Below, piece after piece: positions 1 through 33,415 of a DNA stretch of 64,000 nucleotides (within the stretch, counting starts at the first letter, position 1; each line of letters opens with the position of its first letter). The translations under genes were made by a program, and so were the position numbers. The stretch covers positions 3,972,501 through 4,036,500 of the forward strand of contig WPIO01000027.1 of NCBI GenBank assembly GCA_009760855.2. The letters are read 5' to 3'. The notes beneath the pieces were generated by a model that saw nothing but the letters and a program-made list of their open reading frames with translations, searched no databases and was not told the DNA's origin. This stretch comes from Cristatella mucedo (taxonomy: Eukaryota; Bryozoa; Phylactolaemata; Cristatellidae).

Positions 1-478
1 TTTTCGAAAAATTTGTGTATGAGTAAAACCGATAACTAAAATTATAATAACGTAGCGGTTAAACAGTTTTTCCTTATCTTGTACCACAACCATTAAGGTT
101 GAATTTAAATCCACCATGCCCAAGTCGTGGCTATGCCTGCATTTCTGCACCCCTCGCCTTCAAGGCTGGGCATTACTCAAATCTTCAATTATGATTGGCT
201 GGTCTGTAGGACGACTGGCGGGAGTTGTCCCCCTTCAGAATGGCCAGTGCTGGCTCATTAGGCTTGTGGACCGGCACCTGCACGGTTCTCCGTGCAGCGA
301 GACTGGACATGCCGCTCAACAGCATCCTAAGCCCGCCGTGGCGCGGCTAGGACTTGGTAGACCGTTAGCGACCGCGGCGGTCCGCCCGACTGGCCCGCTT
401 GGAGTTTCGTCTCCCGGATTTTCGGGTAGCCGTTCAGTGGGCTGGCGCCATACAGTTATTTACAGCGTGATTGTACTG
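1..478. other. 5' flank of the JmjC-like gene
   Basis: Upstream sequence and probable 5' UTR. The frame of the first exon stays open upstream to an ATG at 116. The added residues look like translated noncoding sequence (rich in Pro, Gly and Arg, no domain), so I prefer the ATG at 479, which lies just before a hydrophobic anchor. No TATA box or other promoter element is clear. Confidence 0.4.
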
Positions 479-3400
479 ATGGAGCGGTGTAAGGCCTTAG
501 CGTGCCGTCACAGCTGCGTTATATTCGCTTCTGTTGCGATTGTGGTAGCTGGCATCAGCATCTACAAAAAGGAATCTTATTTGGCGTTCTCATCCGACGG
601 CAACTCATGTCTCTTGCGGCTTCCACAGATTGTCAAGGAGTTCCTCAGACCCCCAGTTGACTGTGAGTTTTGTAGCAACTTAACTTTGGTGCTGAGACGG
701 CGGAATGTGACTATTGATGACTTCGAAAACCACTTTGCCTACAGTGGCTGGCCCCTGATAGTTGAAGACGGGATGCTAGTCTGGGGCGAATCGTGGAAAC
801 TTAATTTCAATACCCTCAGGAAGCTTCATGACGATAGCGGCCAGGCAAGCAGCGAGCACTGCCAGTTTTTCCCGTACCAGTCAGGATTCCACAGTTTGAC
901 CGATGTATTCAGGAGAACCGATGAGGAACTCGTTACCCGTGAGGCTTGGTATATAGGATGGTAAGTCATTGTTGCGCCTGCACCAAATCGCCTATTGAGT
1001 GCAGTTGGATCGTATGTCTACAGACTTTGCTTTTCGGATCCATTGGCACTTTAGCAAACGCCGATGTCATTTTTTTATTTACGCAGTCTCATTACAGATA
1101 GCCCATATACAGGGATCAGCTTACTCGTTAGTTTATTGTACAGCAGCATATTTTTGTCGAAGCTGCCTTATACCTTTCGGTTTCTGGACAAGGGGAGTGA
1201 GGTGGAGTCGCCAGCGTTGGCTTATGTGCATTGTTAGCAAATTGTAAATTTGTTTCTATGCAGCGCATCCAACCATCTTGCATGGAGCCGCACGTTTCAT
1301 CAGCTTAGTCAGAGACAATCTGCACATGCAAGCTATTCGATTGAGCTCTTCAAGACTGTTATGTTTATGTAATGCTCCATCCAGAGTCAGGCATAAGATC
1401 TTATGTAGCTATGTTTACACTTAGCTGTTATCACACTGATTTGGCAAAGATTGCCACGTCGATGTGTAGCCATGCCTAGCTACTCGACTTGCCTGAGGTA
1501 TGCCAGTCCGATAGGCCTTGCAGGCTTTGGTGGGACTGGAAGCTGTTATCGTCAGTATCGTCAGTAGTCTGGTGCTGCCATTGGGCAACATAACGATTGC
1601 CGGTCTTTTCCCCAGTAACTGGTTGTTGATTAATATCTGTGAGCTGCATGGCTTTCTCAGCATTTGCTGTGCAGTTAGTTGTACTATATTTCATATGTTT
1701 TGCTTCACTTGCTGATATTAATATTTGACATGTTTTATGTAATTTGCAAATGCCGTCCAGCTTGCATGCCTTTCTTAGTCTATCAGTGATATTCTTATCT
1801 AAAATCCTATCAATAATATATTATCTATAATAGTTTATCTATGTCGATCTTATCTCTAAAATTGGTATCCATGTTTTGTGTTCCTCAGCCTCCGAAGTGA
1901 TCTATATCGATTTTATCTATATATCGGTATTCATGGCTTGTGTTCCTCAGCCTACTCAGTCGTGCCCGACTTGGCTGATGGTCACGGTCAGTAGATGTGA
2001 CTTGAAATCTTCACCACGTCTCCGAAATGAAGGTTATAATTGCAGTTTTTGACATGCTGTGTAATATTCTATTGTTCTATATTCTAGTGTTCTATTGCCC
2101 GTGATCAGAGAACTGCAATAGATAATAAACTTGGTCGAGTTGACTGTAAAAGGTCCAATCAGTTGATTATCTCCCCACTATAGCTCACAGTCTCCACTTT
2201 AATACGATCAATCTGGAATGTACCTTCGCTGAGTTCATTCAGAAACTAGCACATGTGGAATTTTTTGTTTTTTGTCGTTTCTCAGTGGTCAGATGTGGAT
2301 CCACCTGTCCTACAGCTGTATAAATCTATAACCGAGGAGTTGTAGTGCATACAGCTGCAGGTAGGTAGATTGATCTAGTTATACCTACATGCGTTCCTTG
2401 TATTAGTCGGCTTGATCTAGTTATACCCAAGTCTGTAAATATCTAATTCTGGAGTCAGCTTCAGAAATTGCATTTACACCTCTGTGGTGCTGGTTAATTT
2501 CGCACTTTGCTTCTAAATTCGTGACATTTTCTTTCAAGGCAAGCTTGCGATCAAGACATAGTGGAAAAATTGAGGAAGTTCTACCAGAAGCCATATTTCC
2601 TTCCCAAGCACTCAGAAGGTGGCCGCTCAGACTGGATTTTCATTGGCTCGCCTGGATACGGTGCCGGCTTGCACGTAAGCAAGGCAATATATGTCTATCT
2701 CCTGACTGCTGCAATGCACAATAATGCAAGCCATTATAAATGGCTTGTAGAACTTGGGAATTTGACCTGAGCATGCAAGCACTGCTCGACGAAACACCAT
2801 ATCCCTAATTTGATCTTTTAGATCTGTTTGTGTGCACCGAAAGTCTTGAACTAGCTTGTGATTTGTGTCATCGCCTGCATTTACTTGGCATAATTTAAAT
2901 CTCAGCTAAAGATCACCTGTTCGGCTCAGCATTGTCTTGTGCCCATGAACTTGTCGTTGTGATCCAATGTACTGTTTGTGCATACCTGTGCATGATTTAA
3001 TGTATGCCACCAATCAATGGTCATACTAACCGGTTATCGTGAGTGCTTAATTGTGTACGTTTGCCTGCTTGTCTAAGCATGATATCATGCCTGTCACCGA
3101 CTCTTGGTTATTGCTTATCTTTCAGTGATTGTGAAGCTCCTGGATAGAGATTTGGTTTCGTCAAGGTGCCTTACTTAAGATTTATGCTACTATTATTATT
3201 ATTATTATTGAGTCCTTTGCCGTATTAACCACACTCGCACATGACAGCTCGCTCACTGACCATTCACTTTCCGGCCTAAACATTACGTAGTTAATTAAGA
3301 GATGCCACCCAATTTACGAAGAACCAGCTATACTGCCCAAATAGGCCACCGATCGGTTGCTCCCTGTCTCACCCGGTCTAGGCACCGATCTTATGCACTG

Positions 3401-6400
3401 ATCTCACGTCTGAAACAAGTGGGGGTTTCTAGCCTTTTTGTTAATGTTGTCAAGTCAGGTATCGAGTTTAAGGCTTTGGGAGCATACTAGCTGAGCTATC
3501 TTACTGCCAGACGTTCTCTAGTCGATTGTGCTGCTTTTTTGAAACTACCTGGCACTGAGCAAATAAATCCTACAAACGTTTAGTCGCACTGCTGACCTGA
3601 TCGGTATATTGAAGTAAGCTGGCTGGCCTATCTATGAGCGACGATGCATACTGCTTATCGGTTGTCGGAATAGGGGCAACCAGTGGTAAACTGTGAAGAA
3701 CCGTTTCCATAACCCTAACACAAAAAGCCTAGGTGAAATGGTACAGGCCATCGGCACAGCCGAGCTCGAGGGACTGCCAGGCAGTAGTGAACTGGGAAGT
3801 CGCCAGTCTCCTTAAGAATTTCTTGTAATATTTAGACGTTAAGTCATTAGGTCACTGTGCATGCTGCTTCTTCCACTAATACGCTACCACTGCAAGTAGA
3901 TCACACATGCACACATGTACACATGAACTGGTCAGCACACCTTTAGCTATCTCCACATCATACAAAAGTCAGCTATGCTTTTGGTTGTCTGGAGTAATTA
4001 TGCTGTGAAGAAATGCTTTGCTTCTTTGGCAGCTTCACCAGCGCAAGATACAGCCTTGCCAACTTTGGTCTAAAGCTTAAGCGAGAATATGCTTGCTTAC
4101 ACTGTGCCTGCTGCTTGTGGATGTTGCTACCAATCATTTGCTAATGCTTTCTTCCGAGCATCTGTAAATTCCCTAGAAAGAGATTCAGTTCTCTGAGGGT
4201 GCTATACAAATTTATTATTATTATTGTTAAGGGGTATGTCAAAACTTTATGTTCCCATCCTTCTGTATTGTCAAGCAAAGATATCAACAGCTTCTGATCC
4301 TTTGATTGATCGGAGTGGTCTGTTCCAGTTTCTTCAAATTGCACCTCACTGCCACTTTTGCAATGCCAAGTTTCTTCGAAATTGCTCGTTAAAAATATAT
4401 CATCCTTAGCCACTTTGCAATGCTGTTGTCTGCATACTCGTGCATGCGCTGCAGGCTGCTGCGGTGGCGGCTCATATCGCTGTACCTCAATGCACTAGCT
4501 CATTCTGTATCGGTCTCAAGCTCTGACGTCTAGCCTCCCTGCTATCTATGATTCGCTTCGTGCAAACGACTAGCTCGTCAACGAAGCTTCTGCACGTGTG
4601 AGCCAACCTCAGCCGTGACTCCTGAGACGGCTGATAGACCGAGGTGGGGGTCCCCGAAACGAAGCCTTCCCGTGCCAGCCGGTCTAGCTCGAGCTGGTGC
4701 AATACCGACGTCCCAGACACTTGCCCAGTAGACTCGGTAGTCAAGGGCAGGTATGGTGGTCGTAAGATTGACCTTACGAGTGACCTCGACCTTACCAGGG
4801 AAAGCCATCATAGGAAGGGAGAAGGGGCTTGTCTGGCTACCTTGCCACCACTGATGTACACATACACACACACATTGTGTGTGTGGTGTGTGTGTGTGCG
4901 TGCGTGCGCGCGCACATAATTCATTTGTATAGCATCTCAAGAGAACTTGATCTCTATTCTGGCGCATCACATATGCCACGGGGCTTGAGCCCACGACCTC
5001 GGCCAAACTTTGGTCCAGAGGAGCACCTAACCGTGTGGCCAAACCAGCTCGGCTAGTTCACGGCGGTCTGGGCCTGCTGCTTCCCTCCTCTTTATGCCCA
5101 CGGTGGACTGGCATTGCTCGAGAGAGAGGGCAGAATAATAAGAATACACATAGTAATCATATTAATAATAATATTTACCTTATGTGAGCCACCGTAAGAG
5201 AATCAAATCTCTACCCAGATGTGATAACCCAGAGTTCACAAGCATCGTATCGTATCGTATCTTCTACAAGCATGCAAGTGCTTATGATAAGACTCTCAGA
5301 GCGGCTGGTTTGTAAGAACCCTGTTTAGTGACATGCCCTTAATCATGCACAGGTAAGCAACAAAGCTTATAGCATCAAAAAGAGAATTTCACTGGGGTGC
5401 AGATCAAGCTTAGCAGAACATCGTGCATCTTTAGCTAAGACTTAGGTAATGCAAAGTCAATGCAGATAACTGCAGAAGCTGGAAGCATCTTCCAGACTTT
5501 TAGTGCATTGGAACTCAAAGCCCAATAATAATAATACATTTGTTTAGTGCCCTCAGAGAAATGAATCTCTTCTTTGCACTTTACAGATGCTGTCTTAACC
5601 AAATGATTGGTAATACAATCCGAATGCAGCAGGCACAGAATAAGAAGGTACATGCACACGGGAGATGAATCATAAAGACTCACACAAACATCAATTTCAT
5701 GCGGGTAATGCCAAAACTGCACGAATCCTTGTAATGGATGATACTCGAGCACTGATTTGCGAAGTGGTCAGATGTGTGGGTTGGTGCAAGTGAGTAAAGC
5801 CCCTGTACGTCTGTGAGAGAGCTTTGAAGTCGATTCGATACTTGATAGGGAGCTAGTGCAGCACAGATGGAAAAGGTGTGATCAGTGCCTTGCTTGCTGC
5901 ATCCTTTGCTGTAGGTTCCTGATTCAAATTGAATAACACGGGACCGTAAAGGTTAGTATTTAGGTGCTACAATGGTCAGTGCCAAGATTACCATAAGCCG
6001 GTTCTGCATAGAATTACTCACTTGTATATTGAAGTCGGGTCCAATATGTGCATGCATCTTGTCTTGCCGAGCGATGGAGGACTTGATCGGGTAAATATTC
6101 ACAGGACAGACCCTGCCAGGTGTCTTGCTGCCTACATAGTGACGTTTTCACAACAGAAGCTGAGGGTACACAGGTTGTCGAGTGATTTGCATGCAAGTTA
6201 AGGAAGAAATGCAGCTAGTAGAGGCTAGGTCCAATGTTGCCGAGTGGTTGGCACTGCTGGAGTCAGTAGCAGTTGTACTATGTACGACTACTGGGGCACC
6301 AACCTGCTGCTAGGCCGTTGCATGTTCTACACAATGGTGTAGGTCTTGTGAAATGTAGTCATCACCCATAAGATATACAGGAACCAATGTATCTGAAGGC

Positions 6401-9400
6401 TGGCCATAGCACAGTAAATCTGATTAACTTGGATTGTTTAACTGCATCTAGCACGTGAATGTTACTTTTAACAAGAATAATAATAATAGGGTGAAGCTGA
6501 AATTATAGCATCGGCAAACTGCATTGCTGTATTAATAGTATGTACTAGAGTAAATGATAATAATAATAATACATTTAATATAGCACCCTCAGAAAACTCA
6601 ATCTCTTTCTAGGCACTTTACATTTGCTGCAAAGGAAGCACGATCGAATGGTTAGTGGTATCATGCTCAATAAATAACAAGGATAACATGATTAAGGGTG
6701 ACATGAACAGGGTCAGCATGCAGGTATGGTTAGTGGCAGCATGCACAGTGTCAGCGTGTAAGCACATAATGGTCGAATCACAGAGTCCCACTAAATGCTG
6801 TGATGAATAGATGTGTTTTTAGTTTCTTTTTAAATGTGGTCAAGTCAAGAGATGTCGTGACGCAAATCGGGATTGAGTACCAGGCTTTGGGAGCGTACCA
6901 ACTAAAGGCACGACTTCAAAGGATTTGAGGTGTGTATGGAGTATAGGTAAACAGTTAGATTCCGATAAGCACGTGGTACCATGCTTAGCCTGGTGGGGGA
7001 GTAGATCTGATAGGTAGGCTGGAGCCAAAGAATGAAGAGACTTAAAAGTGAATGACAAAACCTTGAAGTCGATGCATTGCTTGAGCCAATGCAGGTCGGC
7101 GAGAAGTGGCAAGATGTGGCAACTGCCACGCTCACGACAGACAAAACTAGCTGCAAAGTTTTGCACCAGCTGTAAGTGCCTGATTGCACAGCCCAGTAGA
7201 CCAGCAAGAAGTGAGTTGCAGAAGTCAAAACAGGATGTCACAAATGAATGGACCAACTTAGATGTGGTATCCCTGTCTAAACAAACCCGAATCTTAGCAA
7301 TTTTATGTAGCTGAAAGTAGCGAGACTTGACTGTAGGGCTGATGTGGTCATCTAATGAACGTCACTTTGGAACTTAGCACCTATATTTCGTGCAGATTCA
7401 ACAGGAAATATGCTGGCAGAGCCGACATTGAGCGTTGTGTTTATCCATGTCTGAATCACACTTGGTTTGCCCATAACTAGTCGGCTATCATTCAGTTAAA
7501 GACTGTTTGCTACCATCCATTTTTAGATCTCATCAATACATGCAGTAAGGGAGTTGAGAGAATTTGACATGCTGGTGGGCTGGGAGGGGTCAAAGCAAAG
7601 ATACGAGCGAGTGTCATCTGCATAGAAATCAAAGCCTATATTGTGCCTGGCAATTACTTCGGCAAGAAGGAGACTATAAATCGTGAAAAAATGGGACCCT
7701 GCACAGAACCCTGAGGTACCCCATATTTCAGAGGCTCCTCGGATGATTTTTGTCCATTCACATCAGTACTCAGGAGTCTCCCACTATGATAGGACCTTAA
7801 CCGCTGCAGAGTCTTCATATGCCTGTCGATGGACAGTTAGTCCGGATCTTTTGTATGCTTTTTCAAGCTTTCGTTTAGTAGACTTGGCTAGTTTAATGCG
7901 TGTGGTAAACCATAGGCCTACTGGGCGAGGTCTCACAGTTTGCTTAATCAGAGGTGCAAACTCTTCGATCATGTCAGCTAGTGTCGTGTTGTAGCAATCT
8001 ACCAATGATTGGTCGGAAGGGGGATTGAACAGCAGAGGCAAAGCAGATATCCTCTCATGGGCAGCTTCGATGTGAAAGGTCTTGTAGTTTCACAATTCAC
8101 GTGTGATTTTATCACTTGCCAGATACGTGCACATACCATTACTAACTTGCCTGTTCCAATAAATGCCCTTTGGCGCCGGCAATAGATGGATTGATAGTCA
8201 TTTGAAACGAGGCCACATCAATATAAAGAATATCTCGCTATTGTCTCAATTGACTTTCCAGCGCTCATTCATCCTGTTGCAGATTTGACAGGTATATACA
8301 TTTGTAGTGTATGGTGGTACAGTTCGTAGCTTTACAGTAATAAACATTCGGCATAGCGAAGATGCTTGCATTGTATTATCGAGCTGCCGAGTATTATGGC
8401 TAGGCGGTGGTACCTTGTCGATATGTCTTGCTGTTGCCCGGTCCAGGTTGGTGGGCGTAGTGATCTTTGTTCATAGCATGTAGTAACACACACATCTAGG
8501 GCTTGCTTACAGGGGAAGTAAGATTCTTCTGGACTAAAAAAAATTCCCTCTCAGTTAAACACTGTCGACTCAATCAGGGGGCTCTTCGAAGTAATGATTG
8601 TCTTGTCGTTTTGAACTGTGTTGTGGCGAACACATAAAGTGGACTATTCAGTGGCGGCTGTGTATGAAAGCTCGTGTCAATCACGGGCAATTAGAAGCAA
8701 TGCCCCTCCATTCCAAAGTCACCCGTGGTGAACGTGTGCTGAATTCGACACACTTTGGATGCTGTAATCCTAAATAGTCCTGAAGTTTGTTCATCGTTTG
8801 CTGCTTTACACAATGGCTGCTTTCTGCATGTAGATAGATGACGTTCGTAACCCGTCATGGCAAGCCCAGCTGACAGGCACAAAGGAATGGACTCTTCAGC
8901 CGCCGCCTGAGTGCTACTTTCGATGTCACGGAGAGCTTACTTTTACAGTAAAGCCGGGGGAAATATGTGAGTATGTCACATTTGTGAAGGATCAGCAGAA
9001 GCTCGTACAGGCCCCCCTCCCCCTGCAGAGGGTGCACCACTCCCTTACCATGTCTGCCTGCGTAGGGTGCATCTTTTTTACCTCTGCTGTGTTGTCTTAA
9101 TACCCTGTATGTGCTCACTATTCAATTGCTAAACCTGACACAGTTCAGAAGCAGCTCTAGGCTTACGACGTCCTTCCTGCAGCCAGTCCTACCTTCAGTT
9201 CCTATCTACATTTATAGTGCTGTACTCCGAAGAACCATCGGATTTTCTCGATACTAGTCAGAAAACTATAATAGTGCTAAGCAATTTTGGGAATGCTGTT
9301 GCAGATGGTTAATCGTTTCTTATTGAATAGGACCTCTGCATACATGCACCTGTATAGCTGCCCTGGTATGCAGCACGTGGTCGTCACTCTCGGGCCCTAC

Positions 9401-11534
9401 ATCTAGTGCTGTTAGTAAACAGTGGCAGCTGGTGTCTCAGTCGAACTGTCCTCCCCCCACTCCCACCACCCCCCCCCCGATAGTGAGGTTCGAGCGGAGA
9501 TGATGATTACGTCGCACCTTTCTGCTTGAAGACACAGACCTTTCCGTTATTCGGGGTGGGGAGCATTTGGGCTTCATAATGCCTCCCTCACCCACTGTAT
9601 GGGATTCATGGTCTCTATCCCCCCCCCCCCAGAAGCCAGGGTTTTGGCTTCAGAGCTAAACAGTGATGCTGAATGCTCGTAACCAGGCGTGAGCAGAGTA
9701 CTTACGTCCTAATGCATGCACTCTAATCAACTCGGAGCAGCCAAGTGGTTGCCATGCCACTCGTTTTTATAGTGGGCGTGCTATGGAGAGGGCAACACTA
9801 GCTATCATGCAATCTCGATGTATTTGTGTGAAAATAAGTTTTCGAGCAGTTTCGACTTCTGGGGCGTCCATTTCGGTTTTTCAAGGACGTGCTCGTCAGT
9901 TGTGCATGGAATATTGAACGAACATTGCTTTCTTTAATGCTTCGGTCAAAAGCCACTATTGCCTTGACTTCAGCTGTAACAAACAAGTTTAGTGCTCTGA
10001 TTTGAGCAGGCATTTGCATAATATGTGGCCTATGGCATCATCAAGTGCTAATTTCAGTGTGCTTTTTGGTTTTGCAACATCCAACAATCTTTTGGGTTGA
10101 TGTTGTCACATTACGAAATTTTAACATAGTTTTACTTGTTATCTGTAACTACCGTGTTCATGCTAAGACCTTAGTTAACTTATCAGGTGAAACACGCGGG
10201 ACAAGCAAATCTTGCAGCATTTCCTGGCCAACTTCCAACGTAATTGCCTCTTGATAATTATTTTGTGGCACGGTCAGACCGATGCAAAGTAAGACTTACT
10301 GGATGGGGAGAGTAGACCCTCTCAAAAAGTGGTGGGAGCAAAAGAAGAAGCTGCTTAAGCTGCATGTACACTGGCGAATGTGGCGAGACGAGTTGACCAT
10401 GAACTTTTCTCGAGTGAAAACTAGCATTCAACCAGCCATGTCTACAATGTGTAGTAGTTTGCAGTCGAGACTGGTTTCACCGACGGGTTGGCGCTGGTAC
10501 ATTTGCTCTCATTTGCCAACAAGAGAGATCTCAGAATTAAGGTCGTATAATTTTCTCATTTGGCTGCAAATGGAAATCAAGCATAGGCCATCCACGGCAC
10601 GTATCTTCTACCGACTATATGAACTTTTATACTAGTCGCCGAAAATTGAGCTGCCATCCTTCTACAGGCTGCTTTCTATATCAATACATTTCTTTATTCC
10701 GAACTCTGGCAGTCACGTGGACTGGTCTCCCCAAGCAGTGCCTCCGAGGCATACATATTGCTTTTTGGGTCTGTTCTTGATTGGTCGGCTGCCTTAGAAG
10801 TCTCCTATCTACGGCCAAGAAGTACACCGCTCGGCTAATTCCTCAAACCCTGCCTGCGTGACAGGTCCTTCCCAAATCAGCAACTAGTTCCCGCCTATTA
10901 CCAGTCAAAACTGATGACGTAGCCTCAAGTTATCAGGTGTCTTGACTTTGACCGTTCGCCAGTGCATGTGCAGCTTTACAATGTGTACAGACAAAAATAA
11001 ATCCATGTATAATCAAAAAGATCAAAGGGCCAAAAAAGAAGGAAATATAGATTCCAGTTAGGGTGGAACAGGGATCAAGTCTCTGATCTTACCAAAAAAG
11101 AATTTAGCAAATACTAATTTGTCTTTGTTAAACCTTCATCCAACATTTTAGCTTAAACTGCTCTAGGGCTACAGAAATCCATTACCAGCTATGCAAGTGG
11201 GACATGATGCAGTCATCCAAATTGATTATCCAAATTTGGTTAATCAGAAAAAAGGGACAACGGTTTGTAGATGTGGTGGTACTCTTTACAGCTAACCCCA
11301 TGTGCATTGGCTCTTCTAGCTGCATCTCTTAGCAGATGAATACTCTTGTCTAATATTATCACGGCTGGACCATTTGCACTGTTTTCTCTGATTTCTGCAT
11401 TTTTCGTGAACATTGAGATAATGGTGTCGGTTGACTTTGTCGTTTTAGTTGTTTTCGACTCCAATAAATGGTACCATTCAACAAAAGTTGTCGGCAAAGA
11501 GATCAGCATGTCTATAGGTTCGGAATATGACTAA
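479..11534 (+). CDS. JmjC/cupin-like 2-oxoglutarate dioxygenase, membrane-anchored (4 exons)
   Basis: Exons are 479-960, 2539-2674, 8834-8966 and 11449-11534. All junctions are GT-AG, the phases agree, and the product is 278 aa. Residues about 12-32 form one hydrophobic segment after a short basic N-terminus (MERCKALACRHSC), suggesting a type II membrane or secretory protein. A Cys pair (CEFC) follows, then the C-terminal jelly-roll. Its Fe(II) ligands appear as H-I-D, split by intron 2 (GLH in exon 2, IDDV in exon 3), and a distal His in KWYHST. Conserved blocks are WYIGW, KPYFLP, DWIF-G-PGYGA, PSWQAQL-G-K-W-L-PPPEC and a terminal GSEYD. This matches a widespread animal JmjC/Cupin_8 family whose substrate I do not know. 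Hydroxylation or demethylation of a protein in the secretory pathway is inference. Intron 2 carries LINE-A copies. Confidence 0.82.
961..2538 (+). other. Intron 1 of the JmjC-like gene
   Basis: Donor GTAAGT after 960 and acceptor CAAG at 2538. No exon or mobile element is recognised. It holds two imperfect copies of a roughly 45-bp stretch (about 1846-1890 and 1911-1954), both containing TTGTGTTCCTCAGCCT, and a repeated TGATCTAGTTATACC near 2371 and 2412. Short open frames here look accidental. Confidence 0.6.
3180..3500 (-). repeat. LINE-A fragment with ATT microsatellite
   Basis: A short ATT run lies at about 3191-3210. At 3405-3490 the minus strand matches the LINE-A C-terminal coding end (reverse complement of the segment encoding FSSYAPKAW and the following Lys-rich stretch). 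It is too short and decayed to code. It sits in intron 2 of the JmjC-like gene. Confidence 0.5.
3850..4236 (+). repeat. LINE-A 3' end fragment
   Basis: The last part (about 4168-4225) matches the LINE-A terminal block: CTAGAAAGAGATT, then GTTCTCTGAGGGTGCTATA, then an ATT-rich tail. Upstream sequence resembles the LINE-A 3' UTR (GTGCATGCTGC motifs) but is diverged. The 5' limit is uncertain. Confidence 0.5.
4855..4916. repeat. Degenerate AC/GT microsatellite
   Basis: Runs of CACACA, then GTGTGTGTG, then GCGTGCGTGCGCGCGCAC. Alternating purine-pyrimidine over about 60 bp. It adjoins the tail side of the SINE-2 copy that follows. Confidence 0.8.
4917..5060 (-). mobile_element. SINE-2 (tRNA-derived, LINE-A-like tail)
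   Basis: Read on the minus strand: a tRNA-like head with an A-box region (TTTGGCCACACGGTTAGGTG) and a B-box region (GTCGTGGGCTCAAGCCC), then a body, then a tail AATAGAGATCAAGTTCTCTTG and GCTATACAAATGAAT. The tail matches the LINE-A 3' end, implying mobilisation by LINE-A-type machinery (inference). Same family as copies near 18.4, 24.8, 46.9 and 58.3 kb. Confidence 0.75.
5240..5266. repeat. CGTAT short tandem repeat
   Basis: Three to four copies of a 5-base unit (ATCGT/CGTAT) in intron 2 of the JmjC-like gene. Confidence 0.7.
5520..6240 (-). mobile_element. LINE-A, 5'-truncated and decayed
   Basis: On the minus strand it ends in an AAT run with the terminal block (GTGCCCTCAGAGAAATGAATC in the plus reading, about 5526-5580). 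Further in, about 5815-5860 resembles the segment coding for the region upstream of the last LINE-A motif. Only diverged patches align and there is no open frame. It is in intron 2 of the JmjC-like gene. Confidence 0.5.
6550..8100 (-). mobile_element. LINE-A non-LTR retrotransposon, internally deleted
   Basis: A minus-strand copy with an AAT tail at about 6558 and the terminal block at 6585-6640. About 7256-6840 encodes the conserved C-terminal region (SCFDFCNSLLAGL, LQLVQN, HILPLLADLHWL, LAPAYLSDLLPHQAKH). About 7630-7605 holds the reverse transcriptase active-site box FYADDT, and about 7720 the preceding motif YGVPQGSV. Upstream, 8041-7784 encodes the linker between endonuclease and RT (LWFTTRIKLAKSTKRKLEKAYKRSG), joined almost directly to LRSYHSGR. 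The RT finger and first palm motifs are therefore missing. Frameshifts break the frame, so this copy is inactive. It fits the CR1/L2 group by its RT and tail. Confidence 0.85.
8101..8833 (+). other. Rest of intron 2 of the JmjC-like gene
   Basis: No exon or recognised repeat. It ends in acceptor TGTAG at 8833, after which the IDDVRNPSW exon begins. Confidence 0.5.
8967..11448 (+). other. Intron 3 of the JmjC-like gene
   Basis: Donor GTGAGT after 8966; acceptor TTTTAG at 11448. It holds two C-rich runs (about 9451-9479 and 9619-9631). A 117-residue open frame at 10282-10635 on the plus strand is Trp/Lys-rich at its start, matches no family I recognise and has no splice context. I see no conserved gene inside this intron. 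Confidence 0.55.
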
Positions 11535-12234
11535 AGTGTTCCAACAGGCATGATTGTATTACATCAGCAATACATTTGTTTTGCATGCACAGCTGATATC
11601 AGCCAGCAAAATTTTATTACAAATCCACTTGCAGGTTTCCAAATGTGGAGATTAATACAAATAAATTTACAAATATTTACAGCTGTGGCCACTCACTGTC
11701 TTTGATTGGTACACAAGGGCATGCCAGCTGCTCAGCAGGGACTGACTAGCATGCACCATACGTGTCGATCAGCCATCGGCTTTGGCTGAGATTCTTCGTA
11801 TGCAGCAACAGATGACCAAGCAGCAAGTCAGCCGGTAAAAGGGGGTGACCCAAACGAATAAATGCTAGCACCCTTGTCGCACTGGTGTTACCAAGAGGGA
11901 TTGAGTCAAGTCCAGCCTCAGTATCACGTGAAATTACGCATGCCAACCGTTACAAACATCTTCTCTTTGCATTGGGCCTCGGTGCGCTCAATCGCCAGTC
12001 ACGACTCCAAACATCTTTTGAGCTAGCAGTGCTGTTTCGAGCAGCTTCGTGGAAAGCATCAAAGCATGGCTTCTGCTGGAGCTGACTAGGCGACCTGGCT
12101 GGGTACCAGGGTCTCTCACTTATTTGGTTCGACGTAGATAGCGAGCGCCACGACGACGGGAGCCACGGCAGCTGCTAGGCACGTGTTCAAGCACCGTATT
12201 GCGCTCTCGACCTGTGCTAAGTGGGTGGCAAGAG
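11535..12234. other. Convergent intergenic region
   Basis: Holds the 3' ends of the JmjC-like gene (plus) and PIAS (minus), about 700 bp apart. An AATAAA-type hexamer at about 11661 (ACAAATAAATTT) could be the poly(A) signal of the JmjC-like gene. No PIAS poly(A) signal is obvious. Short open frames on both strands look accidental. Confidence 0.5.
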
Positions 12235-33339
<21,105 letters not shown>

Positions 33340-33415
33340 GTCGTTTTGTTGTTACCCCCCCCCCCCACCACCCCGTCGTACTCGACGTGATTCGTGATTA
33401 GGCGAGAACTGGAAG
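33340..33415. promoter_or_regulatory. Bidirectional promoter between PIAS and NDUFS7
   Basis: Only 76 bases separate the PIAS ATG (minus, A at 33339) from the predicted NDUFS7 ATG (plus, 33416). It contains a run of about 12 C at 33355-33367 and no TATA box. Both start codons lie in ATGGC contexts like the YY1/TISU element known from short-5'-UTR genes: CGACATGGCGGA for PIAS and GAAGATGGCTCT for NDUFS7. Promoter activity is inferred. Confidence 0.6.

Noticed and set aside
116-478. N-terminal extension of the JmjC-like protein
   Set aside because: It has no domain and would bury the signal anchor about 130 residues inside. The ATG at 479 fits the family better.
10282-10635. 117-residue gene nested in intron 3 of the JmjC-like gene
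   Set aside because: No recognisable domain, low-complexity Trp/Lys start, and length within chance expectation for a window this size.
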